A DNA stretch of 64,000 bases, taken from NCBI GenBank assembly GCA_013396655.1, contig WBMV01001243.1:62001-126000 (forward strand), read 5' to 3'. How positions within the stretch are numbered: position 1 is the stretch's first letter; the number at the start of each line of letters is the position of its first letter. The position numbers and the translations under genes were made by a program. Below, piece after piece: positions 38,379 to 50,997 of the stretch. The notes under the pieces were generated by a model, which did not search any database, was not told where the DNA came from, and saw nothing but the letters and a program-made list of their open reading frames with translations. Source of the DNA: Campylorhamphus procurvoides (Eukaryota > Chordata > Aves > Passeriformes > Dendrocolaptidae).

Positions 38379-38538
38379 CTGCTCTGTGACTGCAGTGTGC
38401 CCTGAGCTAGTACTGACTTGGTGCGTCTTGCGGCGTGCCACAGGATGAGGAAAGGCACGTGAGACACCACAGCCACGGCCACATGCGTGCTGCCGGCCGG
38501 GATCTTGAGCATCCTCACTTTCCAAACTCTGCCAGCTG
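38379..38538 (-). other. Exon-like CpG-rich segment, candidate only
   Basis: On the minus strand a pyrimidine-rich stretch ending 'gctgctcctcag' (an acceptor-like site) is followed by 160 bases with one frame open throughout, then by 'cag|gtgcgt' (a donor-like site). The ~52 encoded residues begin AAGRVWKVRMLKIPAGSTHV and contain no stop. About nine CpG occur between 38374 and 38498, far above the local background. The IPAG-S-T-H-V string loosely recalls the first strand of ADAMTS/ADAMTSL spacer domains (IPAG-A-x-x-I), but the following residues (AVAVVSHVPFLILWHA) do not fit that domain. It could be an isolated coding exon, a decayed exon or chance. Confidence 0.2.
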
Positions 38539-38978
38539 CTGAGGAGCAGCAGGGTCAGATGGAAAGTTCAAGGGAGATGTTTTGTGACCTTTCACCTACT
38601 TTTCAGCTATAACTTGAGGACAATGAAGGTGGATGACTGTTACTTTAGGGCATAAAATAATATTCTGCATTGTTAGTATGAGATGTGCTACTGAAGAGGC
38701 TGTAAGAGTTCAGTATTCTATGGCGGCAGGGCAGTTATTCCAGCCTTCTTTGCCTGAACAGTGTGGTTGGTGAACAACCCCACAAAAGTCATATTAGCTA
38801 TACAGGAATTGTTTCAATGCATCACACAATGAGGCAGTCTGGTATGCTTAAACCCCAGGCCCACAGATGCCTGGAGGAGATGTGGAAAACTGCCGCAGGA
38901 GAAAACTATGTGAAAAGATTTCTTGTTCATAAAGATGTGGCCAGCTTCAGGAGGAAGATAACAGCAGGACTCTTCAAA

Positions 38979-39000
38979 TGGAATACCAAGTGGTATTCCA
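38979..39000. repeat. Perfect 10-bp inverted repeat, 2-bp spacer
   Basis: The arms 'tggaatacca' and 'tggtattcca' flank 'ag' with no mismatch. No flanking base extends the pairing. It is too short for a typical microRNA precursor but could be a palindromic protein-binding site. Confidence 0.85.
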
Positions 39001-41714
39001 AACAGCTCACCTGCCTGTATCTTCTAAAGGACAAAAAGTAGTTTATTTGTAGGGCAAAATGGATAGAGAAGCTTCCTACATTGATAGAGACCCCATAAGT
39101 ACCAGGCACTGCCTGATCTCATTCCTGAGTCTTCAGCAAGGAGAAAGCTGGTCCTGTCAGGGTCCAGCTTGGTGCCTGGCAGCCAGGAGCTGCATCCTCT
39201 GCTGAAGATGCATCCAAACGTGACGTCAGAAGTGTCATCATTTCAGCCTTTTAAAGTCCAACTTTTATTTCTTATGATGCATCAGAGCTCAGTACATCCA
39301 GAACTAGAGGAGGGGAAAAAAAACAAACCACAGTTTTTGAGAGTGCTTTGTGTCTGGAAAAGCCACTGGGCATGAAGAGGGTTCTGTGAGTGATGGCAAG
39401 ATGGAGAGTGTTGTACATGTGTCATCTGAGGGAGGGAAGGGCTCACCTATAAATCACTGACCAATAGGGTGGGGATCTGTCTCTTCAAAAGTGGAGACTT
39501 CAGTACATGGCATGTCTTTAATATCTCTGGTTTCTTCTTTATTGCAAAACCAAAATTAGTAGGGCAACCACTGGCAGAGGTAGCACAGGCTTCCCTGCAC
39601 TTTTGTGCATCAAAGCACAACACTTTTTTCAGTGAATTATATGATTCATGTAACACTTTTTGCAACCCTAAACATAGCAGGAGCCCTCTTTTGTACCTAG
39701 CAGGACACATCATCTACTTAGCCAGAGCAGAAGAGCAGCATTTCATCTCCTGCTTGTGACTGTGCTGTGAGAAGCTGGGGGAGGTAAAGAATGAACTTAA
39801 CCTTCTCTTACTACAACCATCATCATTTCATCCTCTGCTCAAGAGCCATGGCTTTTCCCCCACACTGGTTGGATCTTTCAGCAGGTTTTCAATGGTTTTC
39901 TGTTGCTAGAGTATGCTATTCTGGTGTCTCAGCTAAATCCTCACCCAAGACAAGACTGCGGATCCTTCCTCTGAATAACGCAGCTATATAGGGAGCCATT
40001 TTAATGCAGTGAGAGTGGTGACTGCTGTGATGTGGGAGGAGGCACATACATGCATTGATTCTCCTCAAACAGACCAAAAGGACAAGCTGTTCAAGCCAAT
40101 TCTGCTCTGATCTATAACGACAGCAATTAAACCTGAACCTCCTTTGGTACCGACAGAATGGAAGCATATTCAACCCTGCATCTTCTCACTTTGGTTTACC
40201 TTATGGGGCACCACACAAGTGCCCACGACCACTACTTTGCTTCACCCCTATCAAGGTTGCTGGGTGCCCCTCGCACCCAGTGTGTCTGTTAGTGTGAACA
40301 TGCTACTTTACCCTGGAAATCCAAATCCTGATCCCATCACATACAACCAGCCCCCAAACAAAACTCAGAGTACCCAGGAGGGTGAGAAGTAGGGTCAGTA
40401 GGATGCTGCCCAATGGATGCTGCTGCCACTCAACATGTGAGAAGTTTGCTGCATGGCACTACTCCCGCTTACCTTGGTGCCTCTCCTGTCTTTTCCATCT
40501 CATTCTGGCTGGAGCATGCTGCCTCTGGCTACTGGCATTTGCATCTCCTCACAACCCCCACAGTTCCCCCAGTTCTGGCCATGCCAGTGACCAGTGAGAG
40601 GATCAGCCATTGCTTGTCAGATGATGCCACCTGGGCTCACAAGTCTTGAAGCAAGAAGATTCCTATATTTTCCTCCCTTCCCTTCAACAGTAGCATACAT
40701 TTTTCATTAAATGCAATTATTGTTATTTTTAAATTACTTCTGAGTTGCCTGTGAGTCTATTGCCACTACACAAACATTGCACTTCTTCATTGAGTTTTAT
40801 AGTCATATTTTTCTGTACCATATTCTTTGTTTCTAAACCTGAAAACAGCATTTCAATGTTACTACTTGAAACAGAGCAAAACATAGTGCCTCATCTGCCA
40901 GCAGCATATGATGAGAAAGAAAATAACGTAAAGAGGACAAAAGGATTTCGCTTGGAAAGCTAAGTAAATTATTTGTCATGCTGTCACTAACAACCTAAAT
41001 TACCTGTATCTGACAGCCACAGAGGGACCCTATGGAGGGGACTCCAGGGCATCCCACACACACTCTGTGGAACCAATGGCCTCTTTGTAACACTCCCATC
41101 TTCTGACTAGAAACAAAGTTCTTGGAGATAAGGGAACCACAAAGTCAGGATTGCATTTGCTGGGTGATTTCTGAGAGTCCCAGGCAGTGTTCTTACACTC
41201 GCAGGATCAGGAGGAAGAAAAAAATATGGATTTTTTTTCCCCATTGATGGGGGATCTCCTGGCCTGAGAAAGTGACACCACATTTGGAATTCGGTGTCCT
41301 CCCATTCTTCTTGTCCTTCCACATGCCAGATGTCCAGGGAGGTCATGTTGTGTCCCAGGGAAGAGCTGAGACACGTTTCATTGGTATTAAGAGATAAATA
41401 AAACAAAGATGAAATTGAAATGACAAAATAACATCCTTGGACTCTTCATCTCCTTCATCTCTTATCCTCCCACATATTACTCTTCTATTAGGTTTTCCAA
41501 TAAATCAGGTACTTTTTGTTCCCTGCAGCCCAGATCTCCAGACATAACATTCAGCATTTCTGATGATCTCATGGCAGTCTCCAGAGAAAATGATAACTGA
41601 AAAAGAATTCATGAATTTTTGCTGGAGTCATTCCCTTGTCATTCAGCATCCAGAAAATCAAATCATGCTTCTGAAGCAGCACAAGGACCACAGAGCTGCC
41701 TCTCCTTCCACTTT

Positions 41715-41775
41715 GTCACAGAATGACAGAATTGCAGAATATTCTGAGTTGGAAGTGAACCATGAGGAACGCTGA
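41715..41775 (-). mobile_element. CR1 LINE, short 3' tail fragment
   Basis: The plus strand reads 'gtcacagaatgacagaattg', then 'cagaatattctgagttggaa' and 'gtgaaccatgaggaacgctg', the reverse complement of the CR1 3' end of the 'gggtcccttccaactcagaa' type. Only ~60 bases remain. It is the same tail type as the copy ending at 16455. Confidence 0.8.
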
Positions 41776-44700
41776 GTTCTTTTCTTTAATACTGCACAAC
41801 CTATTCACTTATTCCCATAGCTCCTTCACCTGACAATACAGCTGTTCCTGGGATGCAGCTCTATTGCCAAAAGGGCAGGACCCTATTTGTTCTTCATTTC
41901 CATTCACAGCACCAAATCCCCCCCAGTCTTTCCTACCTGCAAGTAGGAAGTGCAAATGTCTTTTTAATATTTTAGTGTCACAGAAGCAAGTCAGGAACCT
42001 GATACCTTTGAACTTTACAGAAACATTGATATTAATCCAGAAGTCCTCATACCAGGAGGTATGAAACCAAGCTGTCCCTCCTGAGTGTTAGTCCATGAGA
42101 GAATTAAATCTTCAGAAAAAATGAAGAACTTACAACAAAACTTAGTTGAATATATCTCAGCTTCCAAAGACTGTATTTTCTGAGACAAGAGAGTGATATG
42201 TTGTTATGCTTTAAACGACATCAATTTAGTTAACATTTTCACTAATTAATAAAATAAATTTTATGTGCCTGAAGATGTGCATTAGTCAATCAATGTTGAA
42301 TAAGGCTGACAGAGAAACTTTCAGCTCATAGACACATTAATTATACCCTTTCAAACTGCAACAATTTGAATTCAAATTTTTTTCAAAATTGAAAGTTCCT
42401 TCAAAACTGAAATTTCTGAGAGCCATGTTTGTCTGATATTCACTAGAATAATAGAAATCTTCAGGTAGATCTGTAGTGCTGCTATCTTCTCTTTCTTCAG
42501 CCACAGGAATAAAGAATTGAAAAAAGAAAGAAATACTGATCACTGGGGAATAAGTCAACTCTCGAAGTATGTGAGAGTTTAAACAGGAGTTCTGGATGAA
42601 CCAGTTTTTTGGTTCTTTCATCGAGAGAAGTAACTACATCTGGCTTGACCCAAAGTATATTTATTTCTTTTCCTCACTGAAATTAATATTTAAAAAATAT
42701 TTCTCCCAGACAAAGCAATTATTATGATATTGAACAGGTGGACATTTTTGTCATTTTACAAGGAGTTGGTTTTACTTGGAGTTCTCAAAAGGAGGTGGAA
42801 ATTGGTGTTTCTGTCTTGCAGGAGGAGGTTGGGGATGCTCTGTCCCTGGCTCTGGCTGGTTCCATCATACCATGGCACATAAACCCTGCCAAGCCTACCC
42901 ATAGAAGGCACACATACTTCTCCCCACACTATCACTCAGTCAACAGACCTAATTTTCATTTGCTTTTCCAGGTGAATCTGGTGTTTCTGTCAGTTCAAAG
43001 TTAATGCTTTTTCAAAGTGGGAAAGGTTTTTACCTTTACCTCATAAGCATGAGCTAATGACATGGAAGGGAGTTAAGGTGGGCAAGGGGCTCCACCCAGG
43101 AGAGGCAACTTTATGTTCAAGAACATAAAGCAGAAATAAATGGAGACTGAACACGAGAAAAAGATATTCCATTCATATTATGGCAAGCCCTGTTCCTTGG
43201 TTTACAGCACAGTACAGGGAGTAGTTTGGCATTAGCAGAAGAATGGGATACAAAATGTAGATGTTTGATATTTCACATACCTGTGAGTCTATGAAATACT
43301 TTGCTGCAACAGTTTAATAAGCTGGAATAAGTATAGCACTTTCCCATGAAAACGCAAGAGCATTTTCCTGCTGAAGTTGTCTGGAAGAGAAATGTTTCCC
43401 TTGAACAAATCACAAAAGACAGCACAAGTGGGAACTTCAGCCACAACATTGTCAAAGTATAAAAGTTAAATAACTTTAGGGGGTTTTTGCTATGTGTCAA
43501 AGCTGTATGAGGCAGTTCCTCAAAACAGCTTGCCAATACACTTTGTAACACATGCTGGAATTTCCCTTCTCCTCCTCCATTCTTATTTCACCTCTAAATT
43601 CAAACCCTAGTGAGCACAATCTGTATAAGACTGTGGCACTATGCTAATACTTTGGATAACTCTATTGTGTAGTTAAAAATATGTATGTTCAAAAAGATAA
43701 TTAAATCGTTGTGGTACATTTGCAAATGGCCTTGTGGCTCATGCTGTCCACATCATGTTATTGCATTTATAGTTTATTTTAGACAAACATTTTTCACAAT
43801 GGCATAACAGTATGAAGTCATGCCGCTCACAGCATCACTTATTCATTTAATTACTACAAGGAACATTTTAAAAATCCTACATCCTGTTACTTAAACATTA
43901 GTTTCTTTAATCCACTAGAGAACCAATGCCAGACAAACCAACACTGCAAATGACATGCATGCCAGAAAACAAAAACATCTCTGACTACAAGCTAACCTAG
44001 CAGACCCCCTGACTTACAGATTTTCACTTTAATGTTGTCAGTCTTTATAAAAAATTGTATTTTATTATTGAGTTCTAAATTTTTCAGAAAGTATAACAAG
44101 TAATACAGCGATATCCAGGATGTATTGTACAGCTACAATCACTACGTCTTCAACCCAAAGTAATTGTCCCTGGCTTTGTCTTTGCCAGAAGTCCTGCCCT
44201 ATTAATTCTAATAGTCACAGGCTTTGGGGGTTTCCTTTGTCCAGACATTTTTTTACTTGATTCTTATATAATAAATTGATCCAGGGTCATGTTCCATTAT
44301 CAGTCTCTGTCTCAAAAAAAGTGTCTTTTTCCCTCTAGCTTTTACGTGGCATAGCAGTTTAACTATATGTAGTATTAAAGTAGTCTCAAGATTTAGCTGC
44401 TTTGCCAGACCTGCTTACATCTGCAAATGACTATCAGTTTTGAAACTGTAATTCATGTGTGTTTCCCCTTAAATGTCACTGCCATCTGCACTTTTACTGT
44501 CCAGGTACATGAACTATATTTTTTTCTTTTCTTTTCTTCCTTAAAAATATCACTGACTCTTTTGATGAAGTTGTCCTTGCTCGTGGCTGGTGTGACAGCA
44601 GAACTGGGCACACTGTTCTGCTTCCAGCCACAGTCCTTCTCTGCTATGGGTAAGGCCACTGAGCCCTCTGCAGCGCATTAGCCCAGACAGGAGGTATGAG

Positions 44701-47130
44701 CTTCTGGAACACAGCTATAGCTACCAACCACCAAATTCTGGGCTGTCGTCATGGCCCAGCCTTCAACACATGCTGCTTATTTAAGACATAAGGGCTAAGT
44801 AGTTCAATGTATACCCACAGTCTTAGTTTCTCTGCTTGATGATTTGCAGTAAAGCCACCACTTACTGCTCATATTGATTAGCTGTTTTGATATTGATACT
44901 CGCCTCAGACTTGCTGCTGCATAAACGTAAACGGCCACAAGGCACTGGGAAGAAAAGTTAGTCTCCACCAACCTGGGCTAGCTGGTAACCAGTAAACTAA
45001 ATGTAGAAAATGGTGTGTTCTGACTACTCAGCCTCTGTGCTGCCCCGGCTTTCAAAACAGCATCTCAGTGGATGGATGTGTAAAGACACACTGTTTCACT
45101 TGAGTGTTTGACTGGGCAAGATGGATTTGTGACAATTATTTTAGGAATTTCTTTAAAAAATCTCATGCAACTTCTAAATAGAAATTGAGACAGTGAAGAG
45201 GGGAAAAACTAGCCAAAACCCTGGGGCTCACAGCCCTACCATGCCATTTCGTTACTCAGACGTCAGCAGTCACTTCAGAGGTCTGTTCATTTTGCAGTAG
45301 CCACCAGATGAATGTCCTGAGAAGGCAACGAAAGAAAACAAGCACCAGCCTTCACTTCCTCGGTTTAACAGAAGGTTTAACTGGCACATACAGATCAGAA
45401 TTTACAGTGTTTTTTCTGGCTAACTGCCTGGCATAGATGGCTGCATGGTTTCACCACTATCATTACTCAGCTAATAAAAGAATAAAATTATTCTCAGTTA
45501 TGTTGCTGGAGTCAGGTTTCCAAAAGAACTGAGTCACGAATTCATCCATTCAGTCATGACTTCACATCCCACTGCCTTTGAATTATTTGAAGTGAGAAAA
45601 GAAAACAAAGAGTATGTTGAGGGTTTTTTTTTTTAAATTCCCAGATACAACAAATTCTGTTGACCAAAACCTAATTTTTTATTACTAAACAGACTGTACT
45701 GGGAAACTTGTCACAACTTCTAATGAGATTTCTTCCATATACCCGTAAAATTTGGAGGGACAGTGATTTTAAGCTACCTTTGCTAAGGTTGCATTTTTAA
45801 CAAAATGTATTTCTTAACATGAATAGTTATGCTCACAAAGGAAGACTATTTTCACTTTGGCTATTAAAAATCATGACGTGTTCTCTTAGTTGAAATAGGG
45901 GCCAGTGAGGAGATCAAGTGGATAAATCACTCAACTAAAAGTTGAGTTCTTTTAAGACACTTAACAGTGTATTTGGATCACACCATTTCATATGTTAGTC
46001 AGAATATGTCCCTCCACTTCAAATAAGCATAATCTTAACAGGAAAATAAAAACTAACATTCCCACGCAGTTCTGTTGTTGTATGCAAGTGAAACCAGGAT
46101 GTGTAATGGATTCAGTTATCAGAGTTTCAAAACGGTCCACTCTAAATCTCAGTCAGATACTTTTCTGTGTGTCTTATGTTCCTTACTGGTTTACTCACCT
46201 ACAGTTCCTGTGTCTTTACATTATAATTTGAAAGGGTTTAGAAGCCAACGCTAACAACACACCTGGTATTCCTGGAGATATTTTGTCCTGGTACTTTCAG
46301 TGCTAGAAACCAGGCAGACATCACAAGTTCTCATTTGGCAGAAGCAACTGTGCAACCAAATGACTTGTTTAGAAATTCACAATACTAGGCCACAGTACTA
46401 AAAATGCTGTTGTATATAACTTTTTCAAAAAGTTTAGAAGCAAAAAGTATACAAAAGAACATTCTCACAACACTTAACTGGAACTGCATATACAACTTGC
46501 ATGAAGATTTTGAAAGTAGCTGATGTGGTCCCACTTTTACGTGCTGTTTATCATCCTAGCAAAAAGCAAAACAAAATTACTAGCACTGCTTCCTTAAAAG
46601 ATCATTTTGTATTATTACTATATTATGGTTTGGAATAGATATGAGTCTTAAGTACCCTGGTACAACAGAGAGTGATCTCACTTTCATGACCTTTCCTGAC
46701 AATGCCAGTTATGCAAGGTCACAAGTCTTGCAGCTAACCCATGAGAAGACCATGAATTCAGACCTTTACTGCCTTTGTGAAAATGAGTATTTCCTGATTT
46801 TAAGACTTTATTATATGCTGCACAGAAAAAACGTACACATTTCATACCAGAATCACCAGAAAATCTCTGCACTCTGCTGCACATAGAGGCCTTCATGAAT
46901 GTATAATTCAACCCCCTGCTCTCTTTGAGCTGCATTAAATTGTTGTGTCTCCTTCAAAGTACTGCACATCTCTCTTACTCTTCCTTTGTCTGCAACAGGA
47001 TTTCTTTCTGATTGTCCCCCTGCACATTTTAACCCATATGGCCTTTGGCTGTAGATTTGAGAACCTTTCTGGCTACTCTGAAATTTTGTCTTATCAGCCT
47101 TTTTCTGAACCAAGAGGAGTCTGAAAGTCA
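41776..47130. other. Unique sequence, no gene recognised
   Basis: AT-rich DNA with short open frames only. No domain, RNA gene or mobile element is recognised. Confidence 0.6.
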
Positions 47131-47189
47131 AAGGTTGAATTTGATGGCCTTCCAGTCCTTTTCCAATCTTAATGATTCTGTGATTCCAT
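47131..47189 (+). mobile_element. CR1 LINE, short 3' tail fragment
   Basis: It reads 'aaggttgaatttgatggcct', 'ccttttccaatcttaatga' and 'ttctgtgattccat', matching the last ~60 bases of a plus-strand CR1 of the 'ggtcttttccaac' tail type. It is heavily truncated and diverged. Confidence 0.8.
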
Positions 47190-50100
47190 AATCTTTTCCA
47201 TTCACCTGTCTTCCCCTTTATGCTCAGGAAGAGGATGGGTTTTGCAGGTTCTCCAAAGGTGCGGAATTTGGAACATCACTGAAGAAGTGAGCCCAACTTG
47301 GTGAAAGGGTGCAGAGAGGTGCTTGTCAACACTCCTCTCTTGACTTGAGCTTGAGTCTTCAATTGTACAAACTATGTATGTGTCTTACCCAGCCTTCATG
47401 CTCTCTGTTGTTTCTGGGCTGCTGGAGGAGCTGGTGTGTGTCAGGGAAGAAATCAGAGAGTTACTGAGATACAGAGACAGACCTGTGAGTCTAAAGTGCT
47501 TCTGTGTCCATCAATTCAGTCATAGGAAAGTTCATGTAGGCTCAGAGCCTTAAATAACCTGGTCCCCAGTTCACTGAAAGGTTCATGCATGAACACAGGC
47601 CAGCTGGTGCATTTACACTTCTCACTTCCGTGAGGTTCACTTTGCAGTGAGGCACTGACATGCTGAGAAGCAGCCTGTCAGTGAGGTAGTCTCTAAATTC
47701 CCAAGAAACTGTGCTTTGATCAGACCTGTTGTAAAAGGGACATCAAACTTGCAAAATGAAATCAAATTAAGAAAGATATGCAATGCTTTTAGTACTGTAT
47801 AATTAAAAAGAAAAACATTTAGAAAAACATAACCAAATATAAATGTTCCTGGTAAGGTTTGCAAAATCCATACAGCAATAGCAGGTATTTAACCCAGTGC
47901 ATGGATGACATAAAGAGGGAATATTACAGCATTACATCTGTGCCATGTGGCTGTGTTCATAGTAACTCTTGGTTCTACCTTTTTGGGTGCTGAGTTCTGT
48001 TATCACTGCAGCTGCTGAACTGCATGGCTGTAGATGTTTGAATTTAACACAGCACAGGGCTGTCAGGGAAGTGCAATGTTTGACAGCCTGCACAATTCAC
48101 GTCAGGATTTTCTTTTTCCGTACAGTAGTTGCTAACAGGAACATAACAACCTCCTACTGTTTTTGTGAATGTTTAGTCTCTGAACAGCAGGAAGACATTG
48201 ATGAGTGATAAACAGGCACTCCTTTCTACTGCTCTGAAACTCCACTGGTGTACCTGCACTATTTGGGACAGCATTTTCTCTGGCAGATACCTTGTGTTTG
48301 ATGAATCTTCACATGGGATGCAATGTAAATGGGAGAAGCTGGATAGCAGCTAGACATAATCATTTCTATGAGTTCTTTAGCAATGTCAAAAACATATGAA
48401 ATTATTGTACATTGATTTCTCCTACCCATGCCCCACCCCCCAAAAAAACTGTCAGTCACTGAAAAACAGAGGGATGGGGCATGTTTCACCTACCTAGGGA
48501 ACTGAGAGTAGCAGAGAATCTGTGCTGTTCTGGTGCCCACACAGGAGTCACATAGCCAACTACTGCAACCCACTCCAGGACTCAATGGCAAAGCATCACT
48601 TCAGAAAAGATAGAACATTTCTCTTGTTATGAATAGGGCATCCAGTAACATTCAAATATTTGTGTGCAGTCTTTTCTGGAAAAAAAGCACATACAAAGTT
48701 GTAAAAGGTAAATCCAACCAGTTGCAATAGCCTGGTTTTGGATTAAATATCTAGTTCATTTAATGTAGAGGTTGGTGTATGGATTTATGGGGCTTTTTTG
48801 CTACCCAAGGCAATTCAATTTTGATATTCAAACTGAAGAAATTACTTAATTGCCACATGCTCAGAATTAAGCAAATACAAGAAAAGCAACATAGTCATTT
48901 GTTTTCCTTTTTTTCCACTAGAGAACACAATGTAAACTATAGCTGTTTTGTTTTCAGTGTTAATAAAATTGTAAGAGTAATCTACTAATAAAAACTATAA
49001 GTTCCTGGAAAATAACAGTGTCTGATTCTCACCTGTAGGATCCAAAAGTCCCTTCAGGAATCACAACCTTTTCTTTGTGGATTAAAATATTGCCAAAGTT
49101 TTATGAAATAAGATGACAATATGTGTTTTGGGACCTTTGAAGATCTTTGGTGACTGTAATGAGTGTTACAGCAGATTAATACATCTGAAGACTGCTCTGA
49201 AGTTCCTTAAAATCCCTAGGAATAGAGTGTCAGTCAGCCTTGGCCATGGTGTTAGCTGTTTACAGAGGTGTAGGACAAGGATGCAGAGCCAGAAAAGCCA
49301 GGCTGAGAGAGGTCCTTACACAAAACCTTTCATCTGTAGGGCTGAGGCTAACAGGATTTCTTCCCATGTTCAGGCCATAACTGAGCAGGAAAATGTGGTA
49401 GTGTTATGAAAGGGGTATTTTTCAGCTTCTGCAAGAATATAGGTGCAAAAATAATTTGTTTTACTAGTGAAACTTTATTGATTTCAGCAGCTGAGCAAAA
49501 AATGAAAGCAAAGTTATGAAAATAGAGGCTCATCTTTGTGTTACAGTGCTGGTTGGAAACTTGGGGCTTAAACATTGAAACTTGAAGAGTGATCATCAAA
49601 AGTCCCCATTTTGGAAAAGAAAGATAAATGAAATCTCTGCATCTAATCATTTTTCCTCATCAGTCTTGTCTGTGACTGAGATGACATTTTGAGTATGACA
49701 GAAATACATTCTGCTCTTGTTACAAGACTCTGCCATTATAGACTTTGATATAAATCTGTACTATCATGTTTCCTTGTGCCATTAAAACTCATGACACCCT
49801 TCTTACAACAATATCATTTACAATATTCCAAAGCATACTGCAGATATTGCTGTAAAGGGTTGTTTACTATTACTTTCATGTTTTCCGAGACTGTATACAT
49901 AATATTCTGGTTTTTAGATATTTAACTTTATAAAACAGGTTTTCATTTTAATCTGAATGATTGAACATTATTCATTCTTTCAAGTCAGATTCTTTCACAG
50001 AATTCCAATAGCCAAAAATATGGCTTATAAAACTGCTGAGAGTGATTGGCATGAACAGTCTTACCCATGTCACAATGTATGGAGTCAGCCATTTGAATCT

Positions 50101-50856
50101 GGCTTGTACCACCTTCACATGTGTCCCACATATAAGCAATCTAACCTTCAGCAGAGCCTCTTCTCCCAGGATCATAAGGAAGTGTCAAGACTCCACCTCC
50201 AATCCCTTTACATTCCCTTCTATAAAATCAGACTCTTCACAGTATTTCCCAATTACAGACTTCTCATCCAGGTACAAAGCCTAAAGTCTTATTAGTCCTT
50301 TCTTACACTTATTTTATACTTAGCCCAAAGAAGACCAAACTGAAAAAAAAATTTTTAAAAAATTGGTTTTTAACCATTTTGAAAACCATTCCCTAAAACA
50401 TTTGTTGGACTGACAAATCTCTTATTTTAAATGCAACCTTTTAAAAAATCAGGGAAAAAACCACATGCCCCCAAACCCACTGTGCCTGAGAAGAGAAATG
50501 AGAAATTTAAAAAGCAGGGGGAATTCAGCTTTCATTATTCCTGCCTTTTTTCTTGGGAAGTAAACTAGGAAATATTTCTTCTCCATTTCATTTTCTTTTT
50601 CCTGTAACTGGCCATTGAAAAAAGGTGATGAACTGGAAGCAGAATTTTGTATGAAAACAAACCCTAGTTCTTTCAAGATGGACACCTTCTTGTGAAGCAC
50701 CTCATGTCCCAGAGTTCAGTATTGGCAGGTTGCAGCACGGGTGTGTGAAAGAAGCTAAGGAAGAAACACAGTCACCATGCATCCTTTCACAGCCCTCTGT
50801 GAGCCCAAGAGTATCTTTCTGAAATACACCGCTGGCCACCTGATTGGACTTTGCTG
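47190..50856. other. Unique sequence, no gene recognised
   Basis: No coding gene, RNA gene or mobile element is recognised. An A/T low-complexity patch lies at about 50343-50372. Confidence 0.6.
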
Positions 50857-50997
50857 TGGTTTTTTGGGTTTTTGTTTGGTTTGGTTTGGTTTGGTTTTTT
50901 TGGTTGGTTGGGTTGGTTTTGTTTATTTGGTTTTGGTTTGGGGGTTGGTTGGTTGGTTGATTGGGGGGTTCTGTTTGCTTTTGGTTTTTTTACAGTG
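50857..50997. repeat. GGTTT/GGTT G- and T-only low-complexity block
   Basis: The plus strand is almost entirely G and T over about 140 bases: 'ggttt' pentamers (50877-50894), then GGTT tetramers, including GGTTGGTTGGGTTGG at 50902-50916, and a second G-rich cluster at 50940-50968 bounded by runs of five and six G. The strand bias leaves stop-poor frames on both strands (78-82 codons), which should not be called genes. Several two-tier G-quadruplexes are possible on the plus strand. Confidence 0.95.

Larger units (their letters stand above)
38157..41714. other. Mostly unique sequence with one exon-like block
   Basis: It contains the CpG-rich exon-like segment at 38379-38538 and a perfect 10-bp inverted repeat at 38979-39000, both listed separately. 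Elsewhere, including 40140-40660 with its short plus-strand frames, I see no recognisable gene. Confidence 0.5.

Noticed and set aside
50877..50894. GGTTT repeats as an interstitial telomere tract
   Set aside because: Vertebrate telomeres are TTAGGG. No such unit is present here, only slippage-prone GGTTT.
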